Shown: positions 8,991 to 18,143, numbered from the stretch's first letter. The stretch: DNA of 64,000 nt from Herbaspirillum sp. RTI4 (GCF_034313965.1 NZ_JAVIWQ010000002.1:310001-374000), one strand, 5' to 3'. Made by a program: numbers and translations. The notes: a model not told the origin generated them from the letters alone.

Positions 8991-10062
8991 ACCAACTTCT
9001 TTAGCGGGCAGACAGCTCAGCTTTTCAAAAGCGATCAATGAAGCATTGACCGTGGCAATGGAAGCCGACCGCAACGTCATTTGCTACGGCCTCGGTACCG
9101 ACGACCCCAAGGGCATCTTCGGCACCACGCTGGGCTTGCAGGAAAAATTCGGCGAAGCGCGCGTATTCGATATGCCACTCTCAGAAAATGCGATGACCGG
9201 CGTCGCCATCGGCTGCGCGCTCAACGGCGTGCTTCCCGTAATGTGTCACCAGCGGCTGGATTTTTTTCTGCTGGCAATGGATCAACTGGTTAACAATGCC
9301 GCCAAATGGTTTTATATGTTTGACGGCCAGTGCTCGGTACCGATCACCATCCGTCTGATTCTGGGACGCGGTTGGGGACAAGGGCCAACCCATTCGCAAA
9401 ATCTGCAAGCCTGGTTTGCGCACATTCCAGGACTCAAGGTCGTGATGCCCTCCTCCCCGGAAGACGCCAAGGGCTTGCTGCTGGCCTCTATTTTCGACCC
9501 GAATCCAGTCCTCTTCATTGAACACCGCTGGCTGCACAACATGGTCGGCGACGTGCCAGAAGGCGACTTCCGCAGCCCTATCGGACCGCTGCGCGTGGCG
9601 CGCGAGGGAAGCGACATCACCATCGTCTCCATGTCGTATATGACGATAGAAGCGCTGCATGCAGCGACCTATTTGCAGACACGCGGCATTTCCTGCGAAG
9701 TGCTGGATTTGCGCTGCGTTAATCCAATCGACTGGCCGGCTATTTTTGCGTCCGTAGAAAAAACCGGAAAATTGCTCACGCTTGATACCGGCGCAGCAAC
9801 TGGCTCCATCGCAGGTGAAGTTATCGCACGCGTCGCCATGGAACGCATGTCCAGCCTGCGCTGCGCACCGGCACGACTGGCCATGCCCGACGTACCGGAA
9901 CCAACCAGCTTCGGCATGACGGAAGGTTTTTATGTCCGCGCCGGCGACATCGCAACCAAGATCCTGTGCATGATGGGCAAGGAGCAGGGTGATGTGATGG
10001 CGAGCTTGCCAGAACCAACGCCGCACGATGTGCCGGGTGCGTGGTTCACGGGGCCATTTTGA
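8983..10062 (+). CDS. Thiamine-diphosphate dehydrogenase E1 beta-like subunit
   Basis: 359 residues with the transketolase-type pyrimidine-binding domain ('VFDMPLSENAMTGVAIGCAL', with the conserved Glu) and the C-terminal transketolase domain ('EVLDLRCVNPIDWPAI', 'PDVPEPTSFGM'). It overlaps the alpha gene by 8 bp, as expected for a heterotetramer made from coupled genes. The start at 8983 begins just before the 'LSFSKAINEAL' helix typical of E1 beta; the frame upstream of it overlaps the alpha gene and is spurious. Together with alpha it should decarboxylate a 2-oxo acid and transfer the two-carbon unit to an unknown acceptor. Confidence 0.8.
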   Translation: MREPTSLAGRQLSFSKAINEALTVAMEADRNVICYGLGTDDPKGIFGTTLGLQEKFGEARVFDMPLSENAMTGVAIGCALNGVLPVMCHQRLDFFLLAMDQLVNNAAKWFYMFDGQCSVPITIRLILGRGWGQGPTHSQNLQAWFAHIPGLKVVMPSSPEDAKGLLLASIFDPNPVLFIEHRWLHNMVGDVPEGDFRSPIGPLRVAREGSDITIVSMSYMTIEALHAATYLQTRGISCEVLDLRCVNPIDWPAIFASVEKTGKLLTLDTGAATGSIAGEVIARVAMERMSSLRCAPARLAMPDVPEPTSFGMTEGFYVRAGDIATKILCMMGKEQGDVMASLPEPTPHDVPGAWFTGPF

Positions 10063-10217
10063 TGAGGCAGTCATGAACAAGAAATGCCCTCTTTTCCTAA
10101 TTAAGAAATTATCTCCATCATAAAAAAACGCGCATCGCTGGATCATCAGACGGTGTCATTACTCAGAGATGGCCTTACAGTCTTGCTGTCATTTCAACTT
10201 TAAAGAGGAACGATCCA

Positions 10218-11075
10218 ATGTCACTTAACAGTTTCGATACGCTACTTGAATTCCTCGCAGCTTATCCCGATCAGCATGCAAGGGGAACGCCGTTTTATCG
10301 TTTTGTGGATAGTCTCGTGAAAGAGGCGTTTCATGAGGCACAACCGGCTTTTGCCGCAGGCCAGCCCGTTCCTATGGCGGAATTCGGCATGCTCACTTTA
10401 CCGTATGAAAAGATGGGGGCTATCGACTCTATCGACTTGTTCGGTTTGGATGAGCTGTTGATGTTTGCGTTTTACTATCGCAACAAAGGCCGTTATGCAC
10501 GTGCGGCCGATATCGGCGCTAATTTAGGCTTGCATACTATTTTGCTCTCCATGTCGGGATGCAAAGTAGAAGCATTCGAGCCAGATCCTGAGCACCATGA
10601 AAAATTGCTACGCAATCTCAAGCTCAACAACATCACTGATGCGATTGCCCATAAAGCAGCCGTCTCTGAACAAAATGGCCAAATGCAATTTGTGCGTGTG
10701 CTTGGCAATACCACTAGCAGCCACCTGGCCGGCGCTAAAGCCAACCCCTATGGTGAGTTAGATAAATTCGATGTCAATGTCATGGATATCCGCGAGATCG
10801 TTCAACGCGTCGACTTAATGAAAATTGACGCAGAAGGCCACGAAGCGGTGATTTTGCATGCTATTCCGATTGCAGACTGGAACCATGTCGATGCCTTTGT
10901 TGAAGTCGGCACTCCCGAAAATGCACTGGCGGTATTCAATACATTTGCCGGGACCCAAGTCAATATTTTTGCGCAGAAATCGGGCTGGAAGCGCGTAGAG
11001 AATCTGGCAGGAATGCCCATCAGTTACAAAGAAGGCGGCATTTTCATCAGCGCAAAGACGGAGATGCCCTGGTGA
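10218..11075 (+). CDS. FkbM family methyltransferase
   Basis: 285 residues. 'AADIGANLGLHTILLSMSGCKVEAFEPDPEH' is the FkbM SAM-binding region and 'VDLMKIDAEGHEAVILHAI' the second family motif. FkbM enzymes usually O-methylate sugars or polyketides. A good ribosome site (AGAGGA) precedes the ATG. A 155 bp gap separates it from E1 beta, so an internal promoter is possible. Its stop overlaps the GTG start of the next gene. Confidence 0.85.
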   Translation: MSLNSFDTLLEFLAAYPDQHARGTPFYRFVDSLVKEAFHEAQPAFAAGQPVPMAEFGMLTLPYEKMGAIDSIDLFGLDELLMFAFYYRNKGRYARAADIGANLGLHTILLSMSGCKVEAFEPDPEHHEKLLRNLKLNNITDAIAHKAAVSEQNGQMQFVRVLGNTTSSHLAGAKANPYGELDKFDVNVMDIREIVQRVDLMKIDAEGHEAVILHAIPIADWNHVDAFVEVGTPENALAVFNTFAGTQVNIFAQKSGWKRVENLAGMPISYKEGGIFISAKTEMPW

Positions 11076-12160
11076 CATCGCCTCTGCCACCATCCCACAT
11101 GAAAGCAGCCGTGCTGAAGGCGCTGTCACAGCCACTCGACATGGTGTCTGATATTGCCATTCCCGCTCCGCAACGCGGCCAGGTATTGGTAAAACTGGCC
11201 TACAGCGGCGTGTGCCACAGCCAGCTGATGGAAGTTCGTGGCCTGCGCGGGCCGGATGCGTATCTGCCGCATCTGCTGGGCCACGAGGGTTCGGCAAAGG
11301 TCATTGCCATTGGTGAGGGTGTCACTAAAGTGATCCCTGGCGATCTGGTGATACTGGGATGGATCAAAGGCAGTGGCCTCGACGGTGGCGGAATCCGGTA
11401 TGAATGCGGCCACTTGGATACGAGCATCAATGCAGGCGGTGTCACCACGTTCAACGAATATGCCCTCGTTTCTGAAAATCGCGTTGTGCCCTTACCTGCG
11501 GGCATTCCACTGGATGTGGCCGTGTTGTTCGGTTGTGCGTTACCGACCGGCGCAGGAATCGTCCTCAACGACATCCGGCCGCCGGCCGGTAGTACTGTCG
11601 CGGTATTCGGGCTTGGCGGGATCGGCATGAGCGCATTGATGGCGACGCAGCTGTTCGACTGCGCGCAGGTCATTGCGGTCGATGTGTCTGCCGACAAGCT
11701 GGAATTATCGCGCTCGTTTGGTGCCACTGCCGTTGTCGATGCAAAACAGTCTGATCCTGTCGCCGCGATTCGCGCGCTGACCAATGGCACAGGCGTCGAT
11801 TACGCAATTGAAGCCTCGGGACAAGTATCCGTCATCGAGCAGGCATTCGCCTCCGTCAGACGCGGCGGCGGCACCTGTGTGTTCGCCTCGCATCCGGCGC
11901 ACGGAGCGCGCATAAGCATCGATCCCTATGAGTTGATCTGCGGCAAGCAGATACGTGGAAGCTGGGGCGGCAGCAGCATGCCCGACCGCGACATTCCCTT
12001 GCTCGCTCAACTTTATCTGGACGGCAAACTGCCGCTTGAAAAATTGATAAGCCACAGGTATCGGCTCGATCAGATCAATGAGGCGCTAGATGATATGGAA
12101 CAGCATCGGGTAGGTCGTCCTTTGATTGAAATAGATACGACTCTTGGCCAGGACCGCTAA
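11072..12160 (+). CDS. Zinc-type medium-chain dehydrogenase lacking the structural zinc lobe
   Basis: 362 residues from a GTG overlapping the FkbM stop; an ATG at 11099 ('MKAAVLK') is the alternative. Catalytic-zinc ligands are visible: Cys in 'GVCHSQL', the His/Glu of 'LLGHEG' and Cys in 'LFGCALPTGAG'. The NAD loop is 'VFGLGGIGMSAL'. The four-cysteine structural-zinc lobe, normally just after the GHE region, is absent: that stretch ('LGWIKGSGLDGG..YECGH') has a single Cys. It is therefore an alcohol or polyol dehydrogenase relative of altered quaternary structure. Probably acts on a sugar intermediate of the cluster. Confidence 0.75.
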   Translation: MTSPLPPSHMKAAVLKALSQPLDMVSDIAIPAPQRGQVLVKLAYSGVCHSQLMEVRGLRGPDAYLPHLLGHEGSAKVIAIGEGVTKVIPGDLVILGWIKGSGLDGGGIRYECGHLDTSINAGGVTTFNEYALVSENRVVPLPAGIPLDVAVLFGCALPTGAGIVLNDIRPPAGSTVAVFGLGGIGMSALMATQLFDCAQVIAVDVSADKLELSRSFGATAVVDAKQSDPVAAIRALTNGTGVDYAIEASGQVSVIEQAFASVRRGGGTCVFASHPAHGARISIDPYELICGKQIRGSWGGSSMPDRDIPLLAQLYLDGKLPLEKLISHRYRLDQINEALDDMEQHRVGRPLIEIDTTLGQDR

Positions 12161-12168
12161 TTTTTAAT

Positions 12169-13632
12169 ATGGATAACAAAGCCACTTTGCATCCTCAACT
12201 TGTATTCGTATCGGGAAATTTCAACGTACTGCATCCGGGGCATGTTCGGTTGCTACGTTTTGCAAAAGAATGTGGCACGCGTTTGGTCGTTGCCGTTGAA
12301 AGCGACCGGATGGCCGGCAATGCCGCCCATGTTCCGGAACAATTACGGCTGGAGGGAATACAAAGCAATATCTGGGTGGATGAGGCGTTTTTGCTGGATG
12401 GCCCGGTAGCCGAAGCGCTGGCCCGTCTTAAACCGGATGTGGTCGTCAAAGGAAAAGAACACGAATCACTGTTTAATCCCGAGCTAGCGGCGGTGGAACA
12501 GTATGGCGGAAAACTATTGTTCAGTTCCGGTGAGACCTTGTTTTCATCGCTCGATCTTATCCGCAAAGCTTTTTACGAATCGGATCCACGGTCCATCTCA
12601 GCGCCCAAGGACTATCTCGGCCGCCATGCGATTAATTCAGCCAAGGCAGCCGACATATTGCGTCAATTTACCCGCCTCAGAGTATGCATTGTCGGCGACC
12701 TGATTATTGATGAGTACATTACCTGCCAGCCACTCGGCATGTCGCAGGAAGACCCCACCATCGTCGTGACACCGATCGACACCACTCAGTTTATCGGTGG
12801 CGCCGGAATTGTCGCCGCACATGCGGCAGGACTCGGTGCTTCTGTGCGGTTCTTGTCTGTCACCGGTGCCGATGCCGCGAGAGAATTTGCGCTGGAGCGT
12901 TTGGCTGCGGAAGGAATCGAAGCAGATCTGCTCGTTGATGAAAGCCGCCCCACTACACGCAAACAACGTTTTCGCAGCAAAGGGAAAACCTTGCTCCGCG
13001 TCAGTTACTTGCATCAGGCAGCGATCCCAATTGACCTGCAAAACCAGATACTGGAGCGACTAGAACAGTTTATGGATGAGATTGATGTTCTGGTCTTTTC
13101 CGATTTCAATTACGGCTGTTTGCCACAGTCGCTGGTCGATCAAATCATCGGCATGGCCAAGGCCCGCGGTGTTCTGCTGGCAGCCGACAGCCAGTCTTCT
13201 TCGCAGATCGGCGACATCAGCCGCTATCGTGGCATGGATTTGCTGACCCCGACCGAACACGAAGCACGTATCAGTACTCGCAATCATCAGGACGGACTGG
13301 TCATCCTTGCAGAGCAGTTACGACAACAGTCGGATGCGGCAAACATCCTTCTCAAACTAGGAGAGGAAGGTTTGCTGATTCATCCTGCTCACGATCCTGA
13401 GTGCGACTGGGTCACCGATCAACTAGGCGCGCTCAACATTGCTCCGCGCGATGTGGCCGGTGCCGGTGATAGTTTGCTAATTGCCAGCGCGCTCACGCTG
13501 GCCTGCGGCGGCACTATCTGGGAAGCGGGTTATCTGGGTTCACTCGCCGCAGCGGTCCAGGTCAGCCGCGTCGGTAATACGCCGATCCGCGCTAAAGAAT
13601 TGCTGCAACTGTTGCAGGATCTCTCCGAATGA
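12169..13632 (+). CDS. Nucleotidyltransferase-sugar kinase fusion, HldE-like with reversed domain order
   Basis: 487 residues. The N-terminal domain (about 1-135) is a cytidylyltransferase-type nucleotidyltransferase with the HxGH motif at 22-25 (HPGH) and an 'SSLDLIRKAF' end. The C-terminal domain (about 165-487) is a PfkB/ribokinase-type kinase: 'VCIVGDLIIDEYI', 'FIGGAGIVAAHAAGLGA' and the catalytic 'DVAGAGDSLL'. E. coli HldE has the kinase first and the adenylyltransferase second. Both activities suit the heptose pathway: phosphorylation of a heptose 7-phosphate and NMP transfer. The stop overlaps the start of the next gene (ATGA). No GmhB phosphatase is seen in the window. Confidence 0.8.
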   Translation: MDNKATLHPQLVFVSGNFNVLHPGHVRLLRFAKECGTRLVVAVESDRMAGNAAHVPEQLRLEGIQSNIWVDEAFLLDGPVAEALARLKPDVVVKGKEHESLFNPELAAVEQYGGKLLFSSGETLFSSLDLIRKAFYESDPRSISAPKDYLGRHAINSAKAADILRQFTRLRVCIVGDLIIDEYITCQPLGMSQEDPTIVVTPIDTTQFIGGAGIVAAHAAGLGASVRFLSVTGADAAREFALERLAAEGIEADLLVDESRPTTRKQRFRSKGKTLLRVSYLHQAAIPIDLQNQILERLEQFMDEIDVLVFSDFNYGCLPQSLVDQIIGMAKARGVLLAADSQSSSQIGDISRYRGMDLLTPTEHEARISTRNHQDGLVILAEQLRQQSDAANILLKLGEEGLLIHPAHDPECDWVTDQLGALNIAPRDVAGAGDSLLIASALTLACGGTIWEAGYLGSLAAAVQVSRVGNTPIRAKELLQLLQDLSE

Positions 13633-14339
13633 AAGCCCTTCTCCTGGCAGCCGGATTCGGCACGCGACTTCGGCCACTCACCAACACTATCCCTAAGTGC
13701 CTTGTCCCGATTCACGGCCAACCATTGCTGGATATGTGGCTAGAACGTTTGACCGCCGCTGGGATTGGCCCTTTCCTGATCAACACGCATTATTTAAGCG
13801 AACAGGTAAGTGCTTATGTTGAGGGCAGTCCTTATCGCGATCAAACGATTCTGGTGCATGAACCAGTTCTGCTCGGAACTGCCGCAACATTGATTGCTCA
13901 TCTGGATTTTTTCGACGATGAAGATGGTTTGCTGATCCATGCGGACAACTATTGCCTTGCAGACTTCAAGGGCTTTCTTCAAGCACATCGCCAGCGCCCT
14001 AATGGATGCCTGATGAGCATGATGACGTTCCGTACTGACACACCCTCTTCGTGCGGCATCGTCACGCTGAACGAACAAAATGTCGTGATCGGATTTGAAG
14101 AAAAGTGTGAACATCCAAATGGAAATCTTGCCAATGGCGCAGTCTATCTTCTGTCGGGCGAACTCATAGCTTTGCTTAACAAGAGCTGCGGAAATATCAC
14201 CGACTTTAGTAATCAGGTACTGCCGGGGCTACTAGGCAAAATATACGCATACGAAACTTTGGCTCCGTTGATCGATATCGGGACCCCTGAAAATTATGCA
14301 AAAGCAAACCAACTCGCGCGGGACCGTAGGCCTTATTAA
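13629..14339 (+). CDS. Sugar-1-phosphate nucleotidyltransferase, HddC-like
   Basis: 236 residues, NTP_transferase fold. 'LLLAAGFGTRLRPLTNTIPKCLVPI' is the nucleotide-binding loop with the catalytic Arg and Lys; 'LLIHADNYC' carries the metal-binding Asp; 'GFEEKCEHPNGNLANGAVYLL' is the sugar loop. Size and motifs resemble HddC (heptose 1-phosphate guanylyltransferase) and other short mannose-1-phosphate guanylyltransferases. It is coupled to the upstream fusion gene. The nucleotide (GTP, CTP or other) cannot be decided by eye. CDP would suit the CDP-glucose dehydratase downstream, but that gene is 9 kb away. Confidence 0.75.
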   Translation: MKALLLAAGFGTRLRPLTNTIPKCLVPIHGQPLLDMWLERLTAAGIGPFLINTHYLSEQVSAYVEGSPYRDQTILVHEPVLLGTAATLIAHLDFFDDEDGLLIHADNYCLADFKGFLQAHRQRPNGCLMSMMTFRTDTPSSCGIVTLNEQNVVIGFEEKCEHPNGNLANGAVYLLSGELIALLNKSCGNITDFSNQVLPGLLGKIYAYETLAPLIDIGTPENYAKANQLARDRRPY

Positions 14340-14408
14340 GTTATGCAAGTGCTTCCTAAACGATATTTTTCACATTAAAAAATTATTCAACCCTCTATAA
14401 GTTTAATT

Positions 14409-15596
14409 ATGCGCACATACGCCAAAGATATTGAGCATCGTCATCATTGTGTTATTTGCGAAGCGTTAATTTCTCCGATAATCAATCTTCCCAAATTACC
14501 GTTAACCGACTCGTTTAGTCGAGTCCCAGTTTCAGATCCATTAATGAGCGTCGACCAGCAGCTGCTTTTTTGTCCGGCATGCGGGCATGGGCAACTAGAG
14601 ACTTTAATCGCTCCAAATGTTTTATACGGGTCTAACTATTGCTTCCGTACATCAACGAGCACAAGTGCCCGAAAAGGGACTGAGTTTTTTTTATCCGTCA
14701 TCAATGAAGTTGCACCCGAGCGTCAATTTCGCTGCGTTCTGGATTTGGGCTGCAATGATCTTTTCTTGCTGGATTTACTGAAGGATAGAGCCGATTTTAG
14801 AGTTGGCATTGATCCTGTCTGGGAAAATCGCGAGAGCGATCGTGAGGATCAATCGATACAAATATTTGGCATGAATTTTGAAGACGTCGATTTACAGCAA
14901 CTCCCGGCGAAACCCGACCTGATCGTTTGCCGCCACACCCTTGAACATATTATCGATCCTTGCCGTGTTGTGAAGGCATTGATGGATATTGCTGCTGATG
15001 ATGCGGTATTTATTTTTGAAGTTCCTGGTTTCGACGGCCTAATTCAGCGATTCAGATTCGACCAAATTTTCCACCAGCACGCCCAGTATTTCACCTTGGC
15101 GTCCTTCCTCAAATTATTGGAAAAGACTGGCGGAAGACATTTACTGCATCGATATAACTTCCATGATTGGTGTGGGATGGCGGTGGCGTTTGTGAAGGGC
15201 CCGGCTGACATCTGCAAGGATGTGAAGCACTGGACGCAGACAGAAATCATTAGCCGTTATACGAACTTCCAAAAACAAATGTCTATCACGCGCGAGTTAT
15301 TAGATTTCCACACGGGATTACCGTTATATGGATATGGTGCAGCCCAAACCCTGCCCATACTTGGTTATCACATGAATACCGATTTTGGTCAGTTAATTGC
15401 AGTAATTGATGATGATGATGAAAAAGATGGCATCGGTTATTGGAATCTCCCGGTGAAGGTTGTCCCAGCTCGTAAAGTAGGCGACCTCCATGATGCGGCG
15501 GTTCTTATTACCGCCATCGATAACGTGCAGCCAATCATGAAGAAATTACTTACGAACCGGCCACGGCATATCTTGGTGCCGCTCAATATCATCTGA
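14409..15596 (+). CDS. Sugar C-methyltransferase (NovU/TylCIII type)
   Basis: 395 residues with the three-part layout of sugar C-methyltransferases: an N-terminal zinc domain (Cys14/Cys17 and Cys55/Cys58), a central SAM domain ('VLDLGCNDLFLLDLLK', 'RHTLEHIIDP') and a C-terminal Rossmann-like domain ('LPLYGYGAAQTLPILGY'). Relatives methylate C3 of 4-keto-6-deoxy sugars to give branched sugars. The region is more AT-rich than the flanking housekeeping genes. It ends with a TGATG overlap to the next gene. Confidence 0.8.
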   Translation: MRTYAKDIEHRHHCVICEALISPIINLPKLPLTDSFSRVPVSDPLMSVDQQLLFCPACGHGQLETLIAPNVLYGSNYCFRTSTSTSARKGTEFFLSVINEVAPERQFRCVLDLGCNDLFLLDLLKDRADFRVGIDPVWENRESDREDQSIQIFGMNFEDVDLQQLPAKPDLIVCRHTLEHIIDPCRVVKALMDIAADDAVFIFEVPGFDGLIQRFRFDQIFHQHAQYFTLASFLKLLEKTGGRHLLHRYNFHDWCGMAVAFVKGPADICKDVKHWTQTEIISRYTNFQKQMSITRELLDFHTGLPLYGYGAAQTLPILGYHMNTDFGQLIAVIDDDDEKDGIGYWNLPVKVVPARKVGDLHDAAVLITAIDNVQPIMKKLLTNRPRHILVPLNII

Positions 15597-16423
15597 TGGT
15601 GCAGTCTGTATCAAGCAGGTTTGATCAATTTAATGAAAATTGGAATCTTATGGATTTGGGAATTGTGGGTCGGCGTGCACTTGTTACTGGAGCCGGACGC
15701 GGATTGGGACGCGCTATTGCGCAAGCTTTGGCGAGTGAGGGGGTAAAGGTAGCATGTGTCTCTCGCACTATCGCAGATATCGATGGTTTGATGGAGAGCA
15801 TTGGCGGAGTTGCTGCGGGACATCTTGGCATTGCAATGGATTTGATGCCAGAAGGTGCGCCAGCAAACCTGCTGCTCAAGATGGCTGATTTTGGGCCGTT
15901 AGACATAGTGGTTCACAACGCAGGCGGCACGCTGGATATTTCAGATCCTTTTTGCTCGATTGAGGATTGGCGCAAAATATATCGCTTCAATTTTGAATTG
16001 GCCGTGGAGCTGAATTGCCTGATTATTCCTGGCATGCAACAACGCAAATGGGGGCGCATCTGCCACATCTCTTCCATCTCAGCGATGGAAAATCACGGTC
16101 CGGTTCCCTACTGCGCAATGAAGGCGGCATTAACGGCATACACCCGCAGTATGGGCGGCGTCGTGGCTCCGGATGGCGTGGTTCTGACTGCGGTATTACC
16201 TGGTGCCGTATTTACCGAAGGCGGGTACTGGGATCAGGCCTCGACGGAACGTCCGGAACACGTTAAGAAATATCTCGGCGAGCGACAGCGTATTGGTCGA
16301 TTTGGTCGGCCCGAGGAGATAGGCAATTTTGTTACTTATTTGTGTTCTGAATTAGCATCATTCAATACGGGTAGCATCGTCCCGATCGACGGTGGTCAAG
16401 GCAGGGGGTATTTCGGACAATGA
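15596..16423 (+). CDS. Short-chain dehydrogenase/reductase
   Basis: A classical SDR: 'VTGAGRGLGRAIA' cofactor loop, NAG in 'VVHNAGG', 'HISSISAM' with the Ser and YCAMK with Tyr/Lys, and an 'IDGGQGRG' C-terminus. The ATG at 15596 overlaps the previous stop. Most relatives would start at the ATG at 15650 ('MDLGIVGRRALVTG'), which has a weak GGAA upstream, so the first 18 residues are uncertain. Likely reduces or oxidises a keto group on a sugar of this cluster. Confidence 0.8.
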   Translation: MVQSVSSRFDQFNENWNLMDLGIVGRRALVTGAGRGLGRAIAQALASEGVKVACVSRTIADIDGLMESIGGVAAGHLGIAMDLMPEGAPANLLLKMADFGPLDIVVHNAGGTLDISDPFCSIEDWRKIYRFNFELAVELNCLIIPGMQQRKWGRICHISSISAMENHGPVPYCAMKAALTAYTRSMGGVVAPDGVVLTAVLPGAVFTEGGYWDQASTERPEHVKKYLGERQRIGRFGRPEEIGNFVTYLCSELASFNTGSIVPIDGGQGRGYFGQ

Positions 16424-17226
16424 ACAGTATTTCTCACTCAAATGACACAGTTCTGAATAAGGATTTGCGTCGAAAAATAATTGATATGGTCGTTGCCGGT
16501 GAAGACGGGCATATTCCAAGCGCTTTTTCTATTCTCGACATCATCACATTGCTCTATCGTGACATCTTGAAAATTGATGCAGTCAATCCTGAATGGGTGG
16601 ATCGGGACTATTTCATCTTATCCAAAGGGCATGGATGCTTGGCCCAGTATGTCAATCTTCATCGTCACGGCTTTATTACGGATCATGACATTGCCATGTT
16701 TTGCAAGCGTGGAGGGATTCTTGGTGAGCACCCTGACCGCACAAAAATTCCAGGCATCGAGGCTTCCACTGGCTCCCTTGGCCACGGATTGAGCTTTACC
16801 GTCGGTATCGCATTGGGTTTGAAAATCCAGTCACTCAATAATCGTTTGTTTGTTTTGTTGGGGGATGGCGAATGTCAGGAGGGGACGGTGTGGGAGGCAG
16901 TCAATGTCGCGCGAAACCGTCAGCTAGGTAACCTGTGCGCTATTGTGGATTGGAATCAATCCGCGATGCAATTAATGCCCGTAGATGATATGCCTAAAAA
17001 ATGGGCAGCCTTCGGCTGGAACGTGCAGGTTGTTGATGGGCATAGCGAAAGTGAAATTGCCGATGCGCTGCGGAATATTGAATTTAAGAAAGATGGAATT
17101 CCCTCCGTCATTATTGCAAAAACGATAAAGGGGAAAGGAGTATCTTTGCTGGAAGGCCATGGAATGTGGCACCACCGCATACCTAATCCCACTGAATATA
17201 AACAAATTATGGAAGCGCTATCGTGA
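16420..17226 (+). CDS. Transketolase, N-terminal (ThDP) subunit
   Basis: 268 residues covering the transketolase pyrophosphate domain only: 'SKGHGCLAQY', 'GSLGHGLSFTVGIALG', and the ThDP motif from GDG (148-150) to Asn179. The pyrimidine domain is in the next gene. Two-gene transketolases are common in archaea and in sugar or antibiotic clusters. The start overlaps the SDR stop (ATGA). With its partner it should transfer a two-carbon ketol group. The housekeeping-type, single-chain cbbT is at 56244-58259. Confidence 0.85.
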   Translation: MNSISHSNDTVLNKDLRRKIIDMVVAGEDGHIPSAFSILDIITLLYRDILKIDAVNPEWVDRDYFILSKGHGCLAQYVNLHRHGFITDHDIAMFCKRGGILGEHPDRTKIPGIEASTGSLGHGLSFTVGIALGLKIQSLNNRLFVLLGDGECQEGTVWEAVNVARNRQLGNLCAIVDWNQSAMQLMPVDDMPKKWAAFGWNVQVVDGHSESEIADALRNIEFKKDGIPSVIIAKTIKGKGVSLLEGHGMWHHRIPNPTEYKQIMEALS

Positions 17227-18143
17227 GCAAATCACTCCGTCAACAATTTGCCGATACCCTGACGTCGATCGGGAAAGAAGATTCTCAGCTGGTAGTGATG
17301 GTGGGGGATATCAGCCATGGCATTCTCAAACCATTTGCCGAAGCATGCCCCGATAGGTTTTATAACATTGGAATATTAGAACCAACCATGGTGAGCATGG
17401 GGGCGGGTTTGGCTGCGGCGGGACTTTGCCCGGTCATTCATACAATTGCCCCCTTTTTGATAGAGCGGTCCTTTGAACAAATCAAGCTTGATTTTTGTTA
17501 CCACAAATTACCTGGCAATATCGTCACCGTAGGCAGTGCTTTTGATTACTCAAATCTGGGATGCACGCATCATTGCTACGGAGATTTTGCGTTATTAAAA
17601 ACACTGCAAAGAATTCAAATATGCTTCCCCGCAAGCGCCATTGAATTTGACCAATTATTCCGACAAGCTTATCGCAATGACTTATTGACGGTTTACCGGA
17701 TGGCCGGACATCCACATCCGATTCAATTCAAAGCAGAAGACATTGTTTTTGGCAAGGCCATCAAAATCCATGATGGTTCTGATGTCACCCTCATTGCAAC
17801 TGGCCCTCAGCTTAAAACCGCACTCGATGCACGTGAAAAACTTTCTGCGCGAGGCATCCTGGCAGAAGTTATCTATGTTCATACTATCCGTCCGCTTGAC
17901 ACAGAGATGATCCAAGCCAGTGTGGAAAAAACGAGGAAAGTGGTGGTCATTGAAGAGCACATGATGTCCGGAGGTTTGGGAGATGACGTTCTTCGCGCAA
18001 CTTATCAGATTCCTGGAATGAAATTTCACTCAGTTTCTATTCCGGATGAATTTGTAACGGGTTACGGGACTTACGAGGAACTCTGCGAATCCTGTGGTTT
18101 AACGGCTGAAGCAGTGATAACGGCTATTGGCGCCTGGGAATAA
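17223..18143 (+). CDS. Transketolase, C-terminal (pyrimidine) subunit
   Basis: 306 residues from a GTG that overlaps the N-subunit stop. The pyrimidine-domain motif 'FYNIGILEPTMVSMGAGLAAAGLCPVIHTIAPF' includes the catalytic Glu, and the C-terminal domain runs from 'DVTLIATGPQLKTALDA' to 'VVIEEHMMSGGLGD'. Together with the upstream gene it forms a complete enzyme. The 4 bp overlap and separate starts show a true split pair rather than a frameshift. The role in the cluster is inferred: making or modifying a sugar by two-carbon transfer. Confidence 0.85.
   Translation: MSKSLRQQFADTLTSIGKEDSQLVVMVGDISHGILKPFAEACPDRFYNIGILEPTMVSMGAGLAAAGLCPVIHTIAPFLIERSFEQIKLDFCYHKLPGNIVTVGSAFDYSNLGCTHHCYGDFALLKTLQRIQICFPASAIEFDQLFRQAYRNDLLTVYRMAGHPHPIQFKAEDIVFGKAIKIHDGSDVTLIATGPQLKTALDAREKLSARGILAEVIYVHTIRPLDTEMIQASVEKTRKVVVIEEHMMSGGLGDDVLRATYQIPGMKFHSVSIPDEFVTGYGTYEELCESCGLTAEAVITAIGAWE

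Noticed and set aside
8136..9080. 314-codon frame on the - strand across E1 alpha
   Set aside because: Antisense shadow of a gene with complete ThDP motifs.
9181..10146. 321-codon frame on the - strand across E1 beta
   Set aside because: Antisense shadow; the + strand has all E1 beta motifs.
16420..18143. Transketolase halves as one gene broken by a frameshift
   Set aside because: The two frames overlap by 4 bp with a proper GTG start, cut between domains, and split transketolases are a known form.
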